A DNA stretch of 64,000 nucleotides from Aldehydirespirator sp965203575 (GTDB taxonomy: Bacteria; Actinomycetota; Acidimicrobiia; Acidimicrobiales; Aldehydirespiratoraceae). Both the position numbers and the translations under genes were made by a program. Shown piece after piece: positions 1 through 9,231 of the stretch. The notes below the pieces were generated by a model, which was given only the letters and a program-made list of their open reading frames with translations, was not told the DNA's origin and did not search any database. Positions within the stretch are counted from its first letter, which is position 1, and each line of letters begins with the position of its first letter. Where the stretch lies: the NCBI GenBank assembly GCA_965203575.1, contig OZ241894.1:3410001-3474000 (forward strand), in the 5' to 3' direction.

Positions 1-539
1 CCGCGGCTCGCCCGCCTCGAATGGCTCTACGGGCTGGCGTGATGGCGGTGACCACCCCGATATCGACGCTGCCAGTCGGGCCGGTGGAACCGGCAATGCA
101 GATGAGACATACCTGCATCACCGACACATGCTTCATGTAGGCACCCACAGTCCCCCGGCCAGCCGCAGACATCTCGCGCCCGTTGGCGGCTATGCACCTC
201 GCGAGAACTCCCACGGTGTCTGTGGGTGAGCACCAAGCCATGCCCGGCAACCTAGAGATGAGACGCGAACGCTCAAGAACGCTGACGAACGCACCCTCGC
301 TGACCTGCCCGAACGCCGGTGGCTAGTTGTCGGCTATGAGCTCGGCTGTGGTGTCGTGCTTCATTCACTCGGAGGCTTCTGATGTCTACTCTGCCAGTCA
401 ACCTGCCGGAACGGCTGGGCAGGCTCGGTAACTCCGGACTGGTGGTGACCAGGGGGACTGGTGTTCCTCGGCGGTGACGAGGACCATCGCGCTGGCGGCG
501 TACAGTCCACGGCGACAGAACGCGCTGCATTCTGTTCGA
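1..539. other. no convincing gene; island edge
   Basis: I see no open frame with protein-like composition in this stretch. A short frame of about 31 codons starts with ATG at 381 and stops near 476, but it has no recognisable domain. Around 262-293 there are three loose GAACGC-type repeats that echo the better-preserved repeats at 2.1-2.5 kb. The left border of the island lies outside the window. Confidence 0.4.
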
Positions 540-1889
540 CTAGGTGGCCGTCTCTTGGCGCGTGTTCTCTGAGAGATGCCACTCCTCGGCCTCGGCATCC
601 TCGATGAATTCGGTGATGACGCTGTTGAGTCCCTCGGTGCCGGCAATAGCGGTCTTGATTTCTGTGGGGGTCAGATAGAAGAACTCACGGCGCATATTCA
701 CCAGATTGACCCGCTGCGCTGCGAACTGGTCATGGAGCCGCTTCTCCAACGCGACGGCATCTTCGGAGAACACCAGAGCGTGCAGGTCATAGCGGAACGG
801 CACTGACGCGTCCCCGAGCTCGCGGATTCGTTCGGTGGGATCCAGTCGGCGAGTCATGCCGATCTTCACCATCCGCTCCCCGAAGGACCCGACGTTGGAG
901 ATCACATACACATGCCCGGCCCGAATGTTCGCGGCACGTTGCTCGACGTTGGCGAGCGCCTGGTCGATCTCTGCGAGTTCGGCTTGCAGGTTGGCCAGAT
1001 CTTCGTCGGTGCCGCCAGCGGAGCGCAGCTTCGCTACTACACCCTCGTAGTGAGAGCGTTCCTTGACGAGGCGCAGACGTTCGGCCTCGATCTCTTTGCG
1101 AGCCTTGGCCTCCTCGCGCAGACGTTCCCGCTCCGCTTTCGCGTCCTGCTTCTCCTGTTCCTTCTTCGCTAGCCAGTCAGCGACCAGTTCCAGTTCCTTG
1201 ACCCGCAACTCGTGATAGGAGTCCCGGATGCTGATCTGCATGGGCTGAGCACCGAGCCGGTTGATGACCCGCTGCGACTGCTCCAGCCGTTTGATCGACG
1301 CCTCAAGCCGGAACGGGCGCAGCTTGTAGACGAGCGTGTCGGCCTCGTTGTTGTATGCCCGCAACAACAGCTTGGACATGTCCTTAACCATTTTGCGGCC
1401 CTTGGCGGTGCTGCCGTCGACGGTCCACTCCAGTGTGCGCACCGCGACCGCGCGGTCACCCTTGGCGACGTCCTTGATCGTGGCCCGGATCTTGTCCAAC
1501 CGTGCCTTGTAGTTCTCGGCTGACTCCATCTCGTGGCGGTACTCATAGACACCCACCTCCTGCAGCATCACCGTCTCAGTGGCAGCCACGACCTCGGCTT
1601 GCAACGCGTGGAGGTCCTCTTCGGTCCGGATGCACTCGCTGAGCAGCCGATCCCGTTCGACTACCGCGTCGTCCCGATCGCTGAGAGCAACATCACGCTG
1701 TCGTGCTGCCTCTGTGAGCGCCCGTGCGGCGTCTGTCTGGTCCTTGGGTACCAGCCCGGCCAACCGCTGCGCTGCTGCTCGCAGGTCTGTGATCTCATCG
1801 AGCATGGACCTGCGGCCACCGAAACGGCGATGCCGTCTAGGTGCAGGTATCAGATCGGCCACATCAACAGCGGCATCACCAAGCGCCAT
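540..1889 (-). CDS. DUF4041 / GIY-YIG (T5orf172) nuclease, SNIPE-like
   Basis: Predicted DNA nuclease of 449 residues. A long charged coiled coil and a DUF4041-like middle region (about residues 35-310, very rich in K, E, R and A) are followed by a T5orf172-type GIY-YIG domain at about 325-420. In that domain the GIY half reads as HVYVIS, the YIG half as VKIGMT, followed by a basic loop, a conserved E-K-x-x-H helix and a terminal EFF motif. The ATG at 1889 is preferred because AAGGAGAG lies 7 nt upstream. DUF4041 plus GIY-YIG is the architecture of SNIPE, a nuclease reported to cut phage DNA at the inner membrane during injection. I see no clear N-terminal membrane helix here, so membrane location is not supported. 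It lies upstream of nothing on its strand but beside a CBASS operon, so an anti-phage role is likely. Function is inferred from the domains. Confidence 0.8.
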   Translation of the reverse strand: MALGDAAVDVADLIPAPRRHRRFGGRRSMLDEITDLRAAAQRLAGLVPKDQTDAARALTEAARQRDVALSDRDDAVVERDRLLSECIRTEEDLHALQAEVVAATETVMLQEVGVYEYRHEMESAENYKARLDKIRATIKDVAKGDRAVAVRTLEWTVDGSTAKGRKMVKDMSKLLLRAYNNEADTLVYKLRPFRLEASIKRLEQSQRVINRLGAQPMQISIRDSYHELRVKELELVADWLAKKEQEKQDAKAERERLREEAKARKEIEAERLRLVKERSHYEGVVAKLRSAGGTDEDLANLQAELAEIDQALANVEQRAANIRAGHVYVISNVGSFGERMVKIGMTRRLDPTERIRELGDASVPFRYDLHALVFSEDAVALEKRLHDQFAAQRVNLVNMRREFFYLTPTEIKTAIAGTEGLNSVITEFIEDAEAEEWHLSENTRQETAT

Positions 1890-2598
1890 GGCGGGGCTCT
1901 CCTTGATGAGGACCAGCAGCATGCAGACACTGCCAGCATTGGAACAGCATCGATGCTGTCAGCCTCTTACGTCGACTGTCAAACTCCCCCGGACTCGTCG
2001 GACAGTCCCCCAGGGAGCGGTTAGTGAACGATCCCGTGAGGCGTGCAGGGCTGCGTTCGTCGTGTTATCGGGTGCTTTCAGCCGGATGGACGGTGACGGA
2101 TCCGGGGGAGACGTATGCAGTCCGGTCAGCCGGTTGCAAGGCTGAAGCGGTCGGTTGTCCGAGGGGGGTTCGTTCGTGAGCGTTGCGGGTCGCTTCTGCG
2201 TCCACACGCTTGCACTAACAGTGCCGCCCACCTCGGAAGGGGTGCGCGTCCGCCAAGAATGGCGGGTTTGCGAGTTGTTGCTAGGGCCGTCCGACGGCCT
2301 GAGGAACGCTCGCGAACGCTGTGGCGACGACGATGCATCTCGTAGCCTTTGGCTGAGCCGAGAATGCGCTTTGTCTACTGGCTGGCTGGGAGCCTCTACA
2401 GGGGGTGAACGCTCGCGAACGATGGCGAACGCGAAGGGGTGAACGCATGCTGTGGGCGTCTCGTCGCGGTCTGGGGACCTCAGTCGCACCTGTAGCGTTC
2501 GCGAGCGTTCCTCAGCGTTCCTGGGGCTCGGAGACGGCCTCCAGCAACCACTCGGCGGTCCGCCAAGGTGGCGGATGCGCACCCTTGCAACCGCCCCT
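1890..2598. repeat. 709-bp non-coding region with inverted repeat and AACGCTCGCGAACG repeats
   Basis: No believable gene lies between the nuclease and the CBASS effector. The sequence contains two inverted copies of an imperfect element of about 85-90 bp: the left arm at 2239-2321 and the right arm at 2493-2583 read in the opposite direction. The inner end of each arm carries the motif AGGAACGCTCGCGAACGCT (left 2302-2320; inverted 2494-2512). A third copy of the core is at 2406-2422 and an inverted one-mismatch variant at 2171-2184. It could be a pair of MITE-like remnants, an operator cluster, or DNA encoding a large hairpin RNA; the sequence alone does not decide. Confidence 0.6.
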
Positions 2599-4068
2599 CT
2601 AGGTGTCGACAGAACCTGAGATGGCGAATGCTGCTTCGTAGCCGTCGTTCAACAGGTCTTCGTAGATCGTGGTAGTTGGCACTCGGTCCCAGCACCAGCC
2701 GAGGAATGCTGCGAATGGAGCTGGCGCCATCAGAACAAGGTCGATCTTGCGGCTCTTGACGTTGGCTCGGATCCAGTCTCGGATTGCAATCGCGGCTGAG
2801 AGGGCATCATCGGCGTCGGCGAGCAGCGCCTGATGGGGCCCGTCTTCAACCGTTAGGGATACGGATCGCCCATGATTTGACGACAGCAGCGTGCGCCGGA
2901 CGTCATCGGTCCGATCTGTCGAGATTGCTACGACGATGAGAGTCGGACCGTTACCGCGCTGGTCGTCAGCAAGGACGTTGACTGTACGAGCGGCTGTGCG
3001 GTGCTGGTTTGCGATCCAGACCTCGTTGCGGTACTCCATGGCGAGGTTGAAGCCTGCAACGCCTCGGAGTGCTGCGCCCACCGCGAACCAGCACGGCAGA
3101 CGCAGTGCTCCTCGTACTAGGACGCGCATGTGGTGCTGTTCGATGAGAGTTGTACGCAGCGTAGTGAGATCATCCGACAGAACTCCGTTCCAATCAGCCG
3201 GGTTGACCATGCCACGACGGGTCGATGCCTCGGTGCCTCTGAACCGTTCGGTCCAATTCAAGACATGGCTGGCGTCGCCAACTGGCTCTGATCGCAGCCC
3301 TTGGATGACGATGATGTTTCTGGGAGCCTCAAGTTGTAGCCCCATGTACTCTGCTGCGGCGGCGATCTGTTGTGGGGTGCGCGGGTCCCTGGTGTCCTTC
3401 ACCCAGGTTCGAATCCAGGCAAGTGCGACACTCACTGCTGATTCGTCGGCTCGAATGTCAGCGCTAGCCGCTGCATCAGCCACGCGCGAGACCCACTCTG
3501 CCTCGGTTTGTCCGACACGGATAGCGAGGGCATTGAGAAAGTCGCAGAGCTCGGCCTCCGTGCATTCGAGGTGGCTGGCTAGGTCTCTTCGTGCGGTCGT
3601 GAGTTCTTGCGTTCTAGCTCGGCGGAGGCCTGTGCCGATTGAATTGCGACGGTCCGTCAGCGCAAGTACGCGGTCGGTTCCGTCGATGGGTCGTCCTGTG
3701 ATGAGTTCGAGGCCGGTGTCCGGATGGCCAAGGTCGCCCCAAGACTGATGGAGCTTCTGAAGCAGGCTCGGCGATTGTCTTCCGGTTCCCGACGGCTTTG
3801 GTCTATCGGTGAGCCAGCCAATGCTTGCCAGATTCGCGCTCGCAACCACCGCTTTGACCTGGATGAATCTGGACGTTCCGTCGGCAAAGCGAACCACGAC
3901 ATCGTCGACGTTTCCGGCGTGGTCAGCCTCAACAGCTACCGAGGTGATGCCGTCCGGGTCTGCGATAGCACGTAGACACCAGTACCACACCACGAGATGT
4001 TGTAGGTCGTCGCCGGTTATTCGGGCTCCAGAGCTGCTGGGCTTCGATGTCGCGCTGAGGGCCGTCAT
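2599..4068 (-). CDS. cap4: CBASS effector Cap4: dsDNA nuclease with SAVED domain
   Basis: Protein of 489 residues and terminal effector of the CBASS operon. The N-terminal third is a Cap4/DUF4297-type endonuclease: a PD-(D/E)XK-like core with Asp55/Asp56 and the Q70-V-K72 motif. The C-terminal half (about 280-485) resembles the SAVED domain, a sensor of cyclic oligonucleotides built from fused CARF-like units; the repeated hydrophobic strands around LIVVAIS and IDLVLMAP fit this. In the known family, binding of the second messenger oligomerises the protein and triggers indiscriminate dsDNA cleavage. Its ATG overlaps the stop of the upstream ATPase gene (ATGA), so it is translationally coupled. 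The ligand cannot be predicted from the sequence. Confidence 0.9.
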   Translation of the reverse strand: MTALSATSKPSSSGARITGDDLQHLVVWYWCLRAIADPDGITSVAVEADHAGNVDDVVVRFADGTSRFIQVKAVVASANLASIGWLTDRPKPSGTGRQSPSLLQKLHQSWGDLGHPDTGLELITGRPIDGTDRVLALTDRRNSIGTGLRRARTQELTTARRDLASHLECTEAELCDFLNALAIRVGQTEAEWVSRVADAAASADIRADESAVSVALAWIRTWVKDTRDPRTPQQIAAAAEYMGLQLEAPRNIIVIQGLRSEPVGDASHVLNWTERFRGTEASTRRGMVNPADWNGVLSDDLTTLRTTLIEQHHMRVLVRGALRLPCWFAVGAALRGVAGFNLAMEYRNEVWIANQHRTAARTVNVLADDQRGNGPTLIVVAISTDRTDDVRRTLLSSNHGRSVSLTVEDGPHQALLADADDALSAAIAIRDWIRANVKSRKIDLVLMAPAPFAAFLGWCWDRVPTTTIYEDLLNDGYEAAFAISGSVDT

Positions 4069-4964
4069 TCGTTCTGGAAAGGTGGTGTAGGTGGGTTGGT
4101 TGAGATCGCGTCGGCGACGATGTCGATCGTGATTGGCCGATCCGGAAAGGCCTTCAAGACGGCACTCGGGAGAACCCGATTCACGAGATCGGAGTAGGTG
4201 TAGCCGTAGCCGCCGCCAGTGTCGCCGGTGAGATCAACGAGTTTCTCCAACTCGGTCTGACTCAGTCCGCAGCCGGCCAGTTCTTCACTCAAGACCTCTA
4301 GGCGCTGAGCGTCGTTAGGTCGAGTGAACTCGAACTCAGCCGCAGCTCGCCGCCGAACTGCCGGGTCCAGGGCGCTCAACCTGTTGGTGCACATCAACAC
4401 GAGGACTGGACGCCGCTCGGCCGCCACGGCGTCGATACCACGGATGAGGGCGTTGACTCCGGCCCGGTCTTCGTGATGCATCTGCCCGAATTCGCGGGAT
4501 TGAGCGATCGCGTCGGCTTCATCGATGATCACAACGATTGCGTCCCCGCTGCGCAGGTTCCGACTACGCGTGACGACCTCGTCGAAGGCGTCCCCGAGGA
4601 GTCGTGTCATCTCTCCTACCGCGCCCGTGCCTCGAGAACGGAGGCTCAGGCGGAGCACACAGATGTTGATTTCACGATGTATCGCCACTTGCTGCGCGAA
4701 GGTCTCGGCCAGAGTGGACTTCCCCGTGCCAACGTCGCCAGCAAGCACGAACAGCGGTGTTCGCTCGGCGAATCTCTCGACGATCGGCAGGACCTTGTCG
4801 TGGGTGGCGGCTGACCACGTCCGCAAGGCGCTGGGATCGAGCAGCACCGTCGCGTTTGTGACCAGCTCGGCCTTGATTGGGTCAAGTCCGACGAGACGAT
4901 CGAGGCGCTGCTGTGCGGTACGGTCGGGCAGTTCGAGTTCTTCGTCGAAGAGGTCGTGGTTCAT
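4065..4964 (-). CDS. cap6: CBASS TRIP13/Pch2-like AAA+ ATPase (Cap6)
   Basis: AAA+ ATPase of 299 residues with Walker A GDVGTGKST (Lys82), Walker B VVIIDEAD (Asp148/Glu149), a sensor-1 region ending in CTNR, and an arginine-rich segment after it. In type III CBASS this TRIP13-like remodeller disassembles the HORMA:CD-NTase complex and keeps the system off without infection. Placement between the HORMA gene and the effector gene, each joined by ATGA overlaps, supports this role. The start at 4964 overlaps the HORMA stop codon. Generic AAA chaperone is the only alternative and the context argues against it. Confidence 0.9.
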   Translation of the reverse strand: MNHDLFDEELELPDRTAQQRLDRLVGLDPIKAELVTNATVLLDPSALRTWSAATHDKVLPIVERFAERTPLFVLAGDVGTGKSTLAETFAQQVAIHREINICVLRLSLRSRGTGAVGEMTRLLGDAFDEVVTRSRNLRSGDAIVVIIDEADAIAQSREFGQMHHEDRAGVNALIRGIDAVAAERRPVLVLMCTNRLSALDPAVRRRAAAEFEFTRPNDAQRLEVLSEELAGCGLSQTELEKLVDLTGDTGGGYGYTYSDLVNRVLPSAVLKAFPDRPITIDIVADAISTNPPTPPFQNE

Positions 4965-5467
4965 AGTGTTCTGAAGGCCCCTCGGGACACGCCCGTCCCG
5001 TTGTACGAGTATCTCCGGTCTGCACTCCAGTAGCCGCCGCTTGTACCCGGCTCCGGCCCAGTTGTGCGAGAGATGGGGAGCAAGCTCTCGATCCTGTTGC
5101 GCTCGCTGATTGGCAGCGAATCCCACTTGGTGCTGTAGGTGAGATACGAGTAGAACTGCGCTCCCGAGATGTCGACACCGCGAGGGATCCCGCCTGCCCG
5201 ATCATCGGCGGTGAGAGTCCCATCGCTTCGGGCTGTGTATCTCAGTGCCACTACCCAGGATCCGTTACGGCGATAGCCGTAGGTCACCGTGCCTAGGTAG
5301 CCACCATTGAGGAGCTGGGCTGCTTCTTCGCCGTAGGCCTCGATGCCGGCATCGGTTGGCGAGCCATAGGCCCTCTGAAGCAGCTTGAGGTCAGCCTTGA
5401 TCTTGGATGTCACGTAGCGGGCGTTGGCGATGGTGAAGGTACTGGTGCGTGTTGATGTCATGCTCAT
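4961..5467 (-). CDS. cap7: bacterial HORMA-domain protein (Cap7)
   Basis: Protein of 168 residues matching bacterial HORMA-domain proteins. A short extended N-terminus with Thr/Ser alternation is followed by the ARYVTSKIKADL helix, typical of the family start, then a beta-rich core with many Tyr and Trp residues. In type III CBASS the HORMA protein senses peptides of phage origin and activates the cyclase by binding it. I chose the ATG at 5467, which has AAGGGG about ten bases upstream; a GTG at 5476 overlapping the cyclase stop and an ATG at 5461 are also possible. It sits between the cyclase and TRIP13 genes, as in known type III operons. Confidence 0.85.
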   Translation of the reverse strand: MSMTSTRTSTFTIANARYVTSKIKADLKLLQRAYGSPTDAGIEAYGEEAAQLLNGGYLGTVTYGYRRNGSWVVALRYTARSDGTLTADDRAGGIPRGVDISGAQFYSYLTYSTKWDSLPISERNRIESLLPISRTTGPEPGTSGGYWSADRRYSYNGTGVSRGAFRTL

Positions 5468-5472
5468 GAGGA

Positions 5473-6432
5473 TCACCCCTTGAAGGTCGTGCCCAGAACG
5501 ATCTGCCAGCAGGCGACCGCCTGAGCCTTGGTGGTTGCAAAGCCGGCCTCGACGAGAGCGTCGAGGGTCGCTTCGGCTCGGGCCACGATCCGTCGGCGGT
5601 CCTGATCGGTGTAGTGGACTGCAACGTTGTTGCTGGGGTTGACAGGATCGAAGATCTCAATGGCTGCAGCGGCGCTAGCGGGGAGCTGGCTGGCCGGGTA
5701 GTAGTCGTCGAAGACAATCCGCTCACTGAGGCCGCTGTCGACGATGTACTCGAACACGGCAGTCAGTGCACCGATGTGGTCGCTGAAGGTGACTCCCCGG
5801 TCGGAGAGATGAGCCACGATCAGCTCGGCCATGAACGACTTGAACTTGAAGGTCTCGTCGGCGCGCTTATGGTTGCGGATCCACCACTTCAAGTACCGGA
5901 TGACCTGTGCCAGGTTGCCGGGATGCTGGCTCTTGCGCGCTCGGATGAAATCGAGGTGGAGCGGAATGCTGGTGAGCAACTGCTCGCCGGTGTCCTTCGA
6001 TACGAGGTAGCCCTTGCCGTCGGCATCCCCTTCGTCAAGCACGGGGACAACATCGACGTTGAACCCCGACGCGAAGGTGATCGTCGGACAGTGAGTTCCT
6101 GGTTGCACGGCATCGGGGGCGATGGTGGCGCCGTAGACCTCGCGAAGCCGTTCTGTCATCCAGAGAACAAGATTCTCATCGCCTGCCGCGTCGGCCTCGA
6201 CGTAGACCGCGACGTCCATATCGTTCAGGTCGGCGAGACCCGTTCCCTTGGCCACGCTGCCCGCGTGGAGCATTCTCACCAGCGAGAACCCCGGATTGTT
6301 GGCGATGTGGTCTTCCAGCCGCTTCCTAAGGAAGCGCACGCGGTCTCGTCCAGCGCTGACCTCCTCGATCTTGAGGTTGATCCTCCTGTCGGCGAATGCC
6401 TTGAGGTCGGTGTTCGTGATGTGCGATGCCAT
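5473..6432 (-). CDS. cdn: CBASS CD-NTase (cGAS/DncV-like nucleotidyltransferase)
   Basis: Nucleotidyltransferase of 319 residues and first gene of the CBASS operon. The active site is clear: GSVAKGTGL (Gly58-Ser59) followed by the D71-x-D73 metal pair and a third Asp at about 127 in FNVDVVP. These are the Pol-beta-fold signatures shared by cGAS-like enzymes. It should make a cyclic di- or trinucleotide on activation by the HORMA protein. The clade (CdnC/CdnD is typical for type III) and the product cannot be fixed by eye. The ATG at 6432 is backed by a strong AAAGGAAGG ribosome site. Co-directional overlaps link it to the next three genes. Confidence 0.9.
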   Translation of the reverse strand: MASHITNTDLKAFADRRINLKIEEVSAGRDRVRFLRKRLEDHIANNPGFSLVRMLHAGSVAKGTGLADLNDMDVAVYVEADAAGDENLVLWMTERLREVYGATIAPDAVQPGTHCPTITFASGFNVDVVPVLDEGDADGKGYLVSKDTGEQLLTSIPLHLDFIRARKSQHPGNLAQVIRYLKWWIRNHKRADETFKFKSFMAELIVAHLSDRGVTFSDHIGALTAVFEYIVDSGLSERIVFDDYYPASQLPASAAAAIEIFDPVNPSNNVAVHYTDQDRRRIVARAEATLDALVEAGFATTKAQAVACWQIVLGTTFKG

Positions 6433-6574
6433 CTGGTGCCTTCCTTTCTTGGTGGTGCCAGCCCCGCCGTGACGACGAGGGCAAGCGCTGTTGCCGGCAT
6501 CGCACTTCCGATGCCCTGTACCCCCTTGTCGAAGGGGACGCCCGGAATACAACCCCGGTGCCAGGATTCCTGGT

Positions 6575-8335
6575 TCAGGTACGCGGTCGGGCGTCCGCGT
6601 GCACGACTCTCACGTTGTCCGGATCAGCCGCGGCAAGCTGGCGAGCGATCCGTTCCTCGTACGTCGTGACGATCAACTGCGCGACGGTGTCGGTCTGCCC
6701 TGCCCGCACGATCGTGCGGGCGACCGCTGACCGGCGGCGAGGGTCGAGGTGCTCCAGCGGTTCATCGAACCACGCCGTCGGAATCCGGGTCGTCGATGCA
6801 GTGACGAGGAGCCGGGCAATCAGTACCGCCGTCGCTCGTTCGCCTCCGCTGAGATCGGCGATCCCTAGAGTGCCGTTCGCCGATTTGACACTGAGTTCGC
6901 CGGATGGGTCGAGTGTCAGGCCCTCCGTACCGAAGAGGAGCTTCCATCGTTGCGCCAATTCGTCAATGAGCGGATCGATGCGGTCGCGCAGTGTCTTGTC
7001 CGCGAGTCCGTTGAGTACGTCTATCGTGGTTGACAGCAACTGTTCTTCATGCGCCGCTGATCTGAGGGCGGCTCGTTTCTGGCGAATCCTCGTATCGAGA
7101 GCAGCTTGGTCAGATTCTGCTGCCGTTATTCCGCGAAGCCGACCTGCCTCTTCTGATAGGGATCGCTCTTCCTGCCGGAGACCGAGTAGGCGCTCACTGG
7201 CCTCGGGGCCAGGATCAGGCTCCGAGGGCGGGCTCGGCGCGTGGAGCGCTGCGAGCCTCGTCATAAACACGCCGAGCGTGTCGAGCCGATCCTGGGCTGC
7301 GGCTTCGGCCTCTAGAGCCTTACTCGCATCGCTGTCTGCGTCCGCTATCGCATCGCCGTGTTGCGCCAGAGCGGCAAGCCGCTCGTGATCACTCAATGGC
7401 CGTAGACATGTCGGACAAGTCGTCGTCGGGTCAGCAAGCAGATCCGACGCGCCAGCGGATCGGACACGAGCGATCTCACGGTCTGTCTTGGACTGTCGAG
7501 CTTCAGCCACCAATGTCGACGCTTCTTCGCGTGCAGCAACCAGGCTCTGCTCTGGAGCATCGGCGCCGATCTCGATCACTTCACCGAGTTCGACGAGGAT
7601 GGCTGCAACGGCGTCGTTGTAGTCGACTGCTGCGTCACGGTACTCATCCCATCGTCTGGCCAGCGACGCCAGTTCCTCGGCTTGTTTGAGTTGACTTGCA
7701 AGTTCCTGTCGCTGTTCGGTGATCGCGTTGAGTTCAACGGCGGCGGTGGACACTGTCGCCTGGCGCGAGGTCACATCAGCTTCGGCGTGGTCGAGCTCAC
7801 CGCGTAGGTCTCCAACACGCTCGGCAACTTCCTTGCGCGCTGCTTGAAGACGCGTAGCCGCTTCAAGGAGAGGCTTGACACCGAGCGTCGCAGCAAGGTG
7901 GTCGCGCACCGGGAATGCCGACTTTGCTATTGGGAGCTGAGGATCGGTGAACATGAGACGGTCAATCAGCCCGCGATCAGCCTTCCACTGATCGACCAGT
8001 AATGACGCGTACTCGTCCTCTTCAACTACAGCGCCGTCAAGGGAGGCCGCAAACGTGGTCCTGCCGGCCGGCGTAAGCGATCGCTCGACCCGCAGCGTTT
8101 GCTCGGGCTGCCTAAGCCCGACTTCTACTGCGACGGATGCCGAAGGTGCGCCGAGCCGGACTGCCGCCTTCGTTTTGCGAGGTGCTGGCTCACCAAGCAG
8201 ACACCACCGCACCGCCTCCATCAAGGACGACTTTCCGACGCCGTTGGGAGCGACAAAGAACACGACCTTGGAGTCGAGATCGATCGCAGCGTCCTGGTAG
8301 GCACGCCAGTTCTGGAGTTCGACGAACCGAATCAC
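6575..8335 (-). CDS. Rad50/SMC-like ATPase with CxxC hook
   Basis: Protein of 586 residues. The N-terminus has the ABC-type Walker A APNGVGKSS (Lys35) after the RecF/Rad50-type strand VELQNWRAY. Two antiparallel coiled-coil arms flank a CPTCLRPL hook near residue 305, resembling the Rad50 zinc hook. The C-terminus has the LSGGERA signature near 505 and a Walker B ending in FDEPLEHLD. It is shorter than Rad50 and has no MRE11 partner nearby. The GTG start overlaps the stop of the upstream unknown gene (GTGA), so it is the third gene of a coupled operon with a sigma-like protein. Overcoming-lysogenization-type (OLD) and RecN-like roles are possible alternatives. It is probably a DNA-sensing or DNA-loading ATPase in defence; this is inference. 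Confidence 0.8.
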   Translation of the reverse strand: MIRFVELQNWRAYQDAAIDLDSKVVFFVAPNGVGKSSLMEAVRWCLLGEPAPRKTKAAVRLGAPSASVAVEVGLRQPEQTLRVERSLTPAGRTTFAASLDGAVVEEDEYASLLVDQWKADRGLIDRLMFTDPQLPIAKSAFPVRDHLAATLGVKPLLEAATRLQAARKEVAERVGDLRGELDHAEADVTSRQATVSTAAVELNAITEQRQELASQLKQAEELASLARRWDEYRDAAVDYNDAVAAILVELGEVIEIGADAPEQSLVAAREEASTLVAEARQSKTDREIARVRSAGASDLLADPTTTCPTCLRPLSDHERLAALAQHGDAIADADSDASKALEAEAAAQDRLDTLGVFMTRLAALHAPSPPSEPDPGPEASERLLGLRQEERSLSEEAGRLRGITAAESDQAALDTRIRQKRAALRSAAHEEQLLSTTIDVLNGLADKTLRDRIDPLIDELAQRWKLLFGTEGLTLDPSGELSVKSANGTLGIADLSGGERATAVLIARLLVTASTTRIPTAWFDEPLEHLDPRRRSAVARTIVRAGQTDTVAQLIVTTYEERIARQLAAADPDNVRVVHADARPRT

Positions 8336-9231
8336 GATTCTGTCTCGATCAGCGCACGGATCTCCGCGAGAACATCGTCTCCGCTCGCGGACCGACGCTG
8401 AATCCGCCGCGCCCAGTCGATGAACACGCCGTCGTCACAGCCGAGCGCGAGTGCTCGTGCCTCCTTCTTGTGCTCCAGCCGGGGTCTTGTCGATGCCAGC
8501 TCTTGCTTGACATCCTGAACGATCGCCACAACGTCGGCGTCGATACCACCCAGCACGTCGGAAATGTCCAGCCCCTGGATCTCACCCCATCGCGGGTCAG
8601 ATCTCTCGAGATATCGACCGAGCGCGATCTCCAGCGATTCACCGTCGGACACGCTTGAAACATCGGTCCATCCCGTTGCCGGATCGAGCATCCGGTGGCT
8701 CTCCGCGTACGTCAGCACCGCCGATTCATCTGCCGCCGCCGTCGTGTACGCAACCGCCGAGAGGTCCTCAGCGAGGGCGAATGCGCTCCGGGCATGTGCC
8801 GCCATCGCTGTTCGTGTCGTCTCGTCCGGAACGACCACGACGAGTACGTTCTCAACCATCGAGCGGCACTCGAACCGCCGCTCGAACTCGGTTCCGTCAG
8901 TGGCCGCAGGAGTACACGCTACGCTGAACCGGTGCTCAACGTCGCCGACTGCAGCCGTAACCGGATCATCCCGATCAGCCCATGCTCGAACCGGAGAGCC
9001 GGCAGGCGCACCAACTAACCCCAGACGGATAGCTACCGGATCACGCTCGAGTGGCGGAGAGCCTGGGGCTGCGTCGACAAGCGCGTCTATCACCTTGAAA
9101 GCGCTCGCCGCGGCGTTCGACACTTCGTCGTCAAGGTCACTCAGGTTGGGTTCCGGGCCGCCGTCCCTCAGGAACCGCAGGTACTCCACGATCAGTTCAT
9201 CCAGGATCATTGGACCGGTGTCATCCACCAT
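8332..9231 (-). CDS. unknown protein between sigma-like and Rad50-like genes
   Basis: I do not recognise this 299-residue acidic protein. The N-terminal 60 residues are helical and acidic. The middle (about 75-180) alternates strands and helices with no membrane segment or catalytic motif I can name. The C-terminal third is helical, with the phrases GEIQGLDISDVLGG and IDADVVAIVQDVKQEL and a basic segment near LEHKKEARAL. The ATG overlaps the sigma-like gene stop by 11 bp and its own stop overlaps the ATPase start, so the three products are very likely made together and may interact. It could be the adaptor or inhibitor partner of the ATPase. Confidence 0.7.
   Translation of the reverse strand: MVDDTGPMILDELIVEYLRFLRDGGPEPNLSDLDDEVSNAAASAFKVIDALVDAAPGSPPLERDPVAIRLGLVGAPAGSPVRAWADRDDPVTAAVGDVEHRFSVACTPAATDGTEFERRFECRSMVENVLVVVVPDETTRTAMAAHARSAFALAEDLSAVAYTTAAADESAVLTYAESHRMLDPATGWTDVSSVSDGESLEIALGRYLERSDPRWGEIQGLDISDVLGGIDADVVAIVQDVKQELASTRPRLEHKKEARALALGCDDGVFIDWARRIQRRSASGDDVLAEIRALIETES

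Noticed and set aside
2150..2590. Repeats considered as a CRISPR array
   Set aside because: Repeats are inverted and unevenly spaced, with no spacer pattern or cas genes.
1890..2598. Non-coding inverted repeats considered as a retron RNA
   Set aside because: No reverse transcriptase gene is anywhere near, so the retron reading is unsupported.
6575..8335. Rad50-like ATPase considered as part of Wadjet (JetC) or Lamassu (LmuB)
   Set aside because: The JetA/JetB/JetD and LmuA partners are missing, and the neighbours are a sigma-like and an unknown protein.
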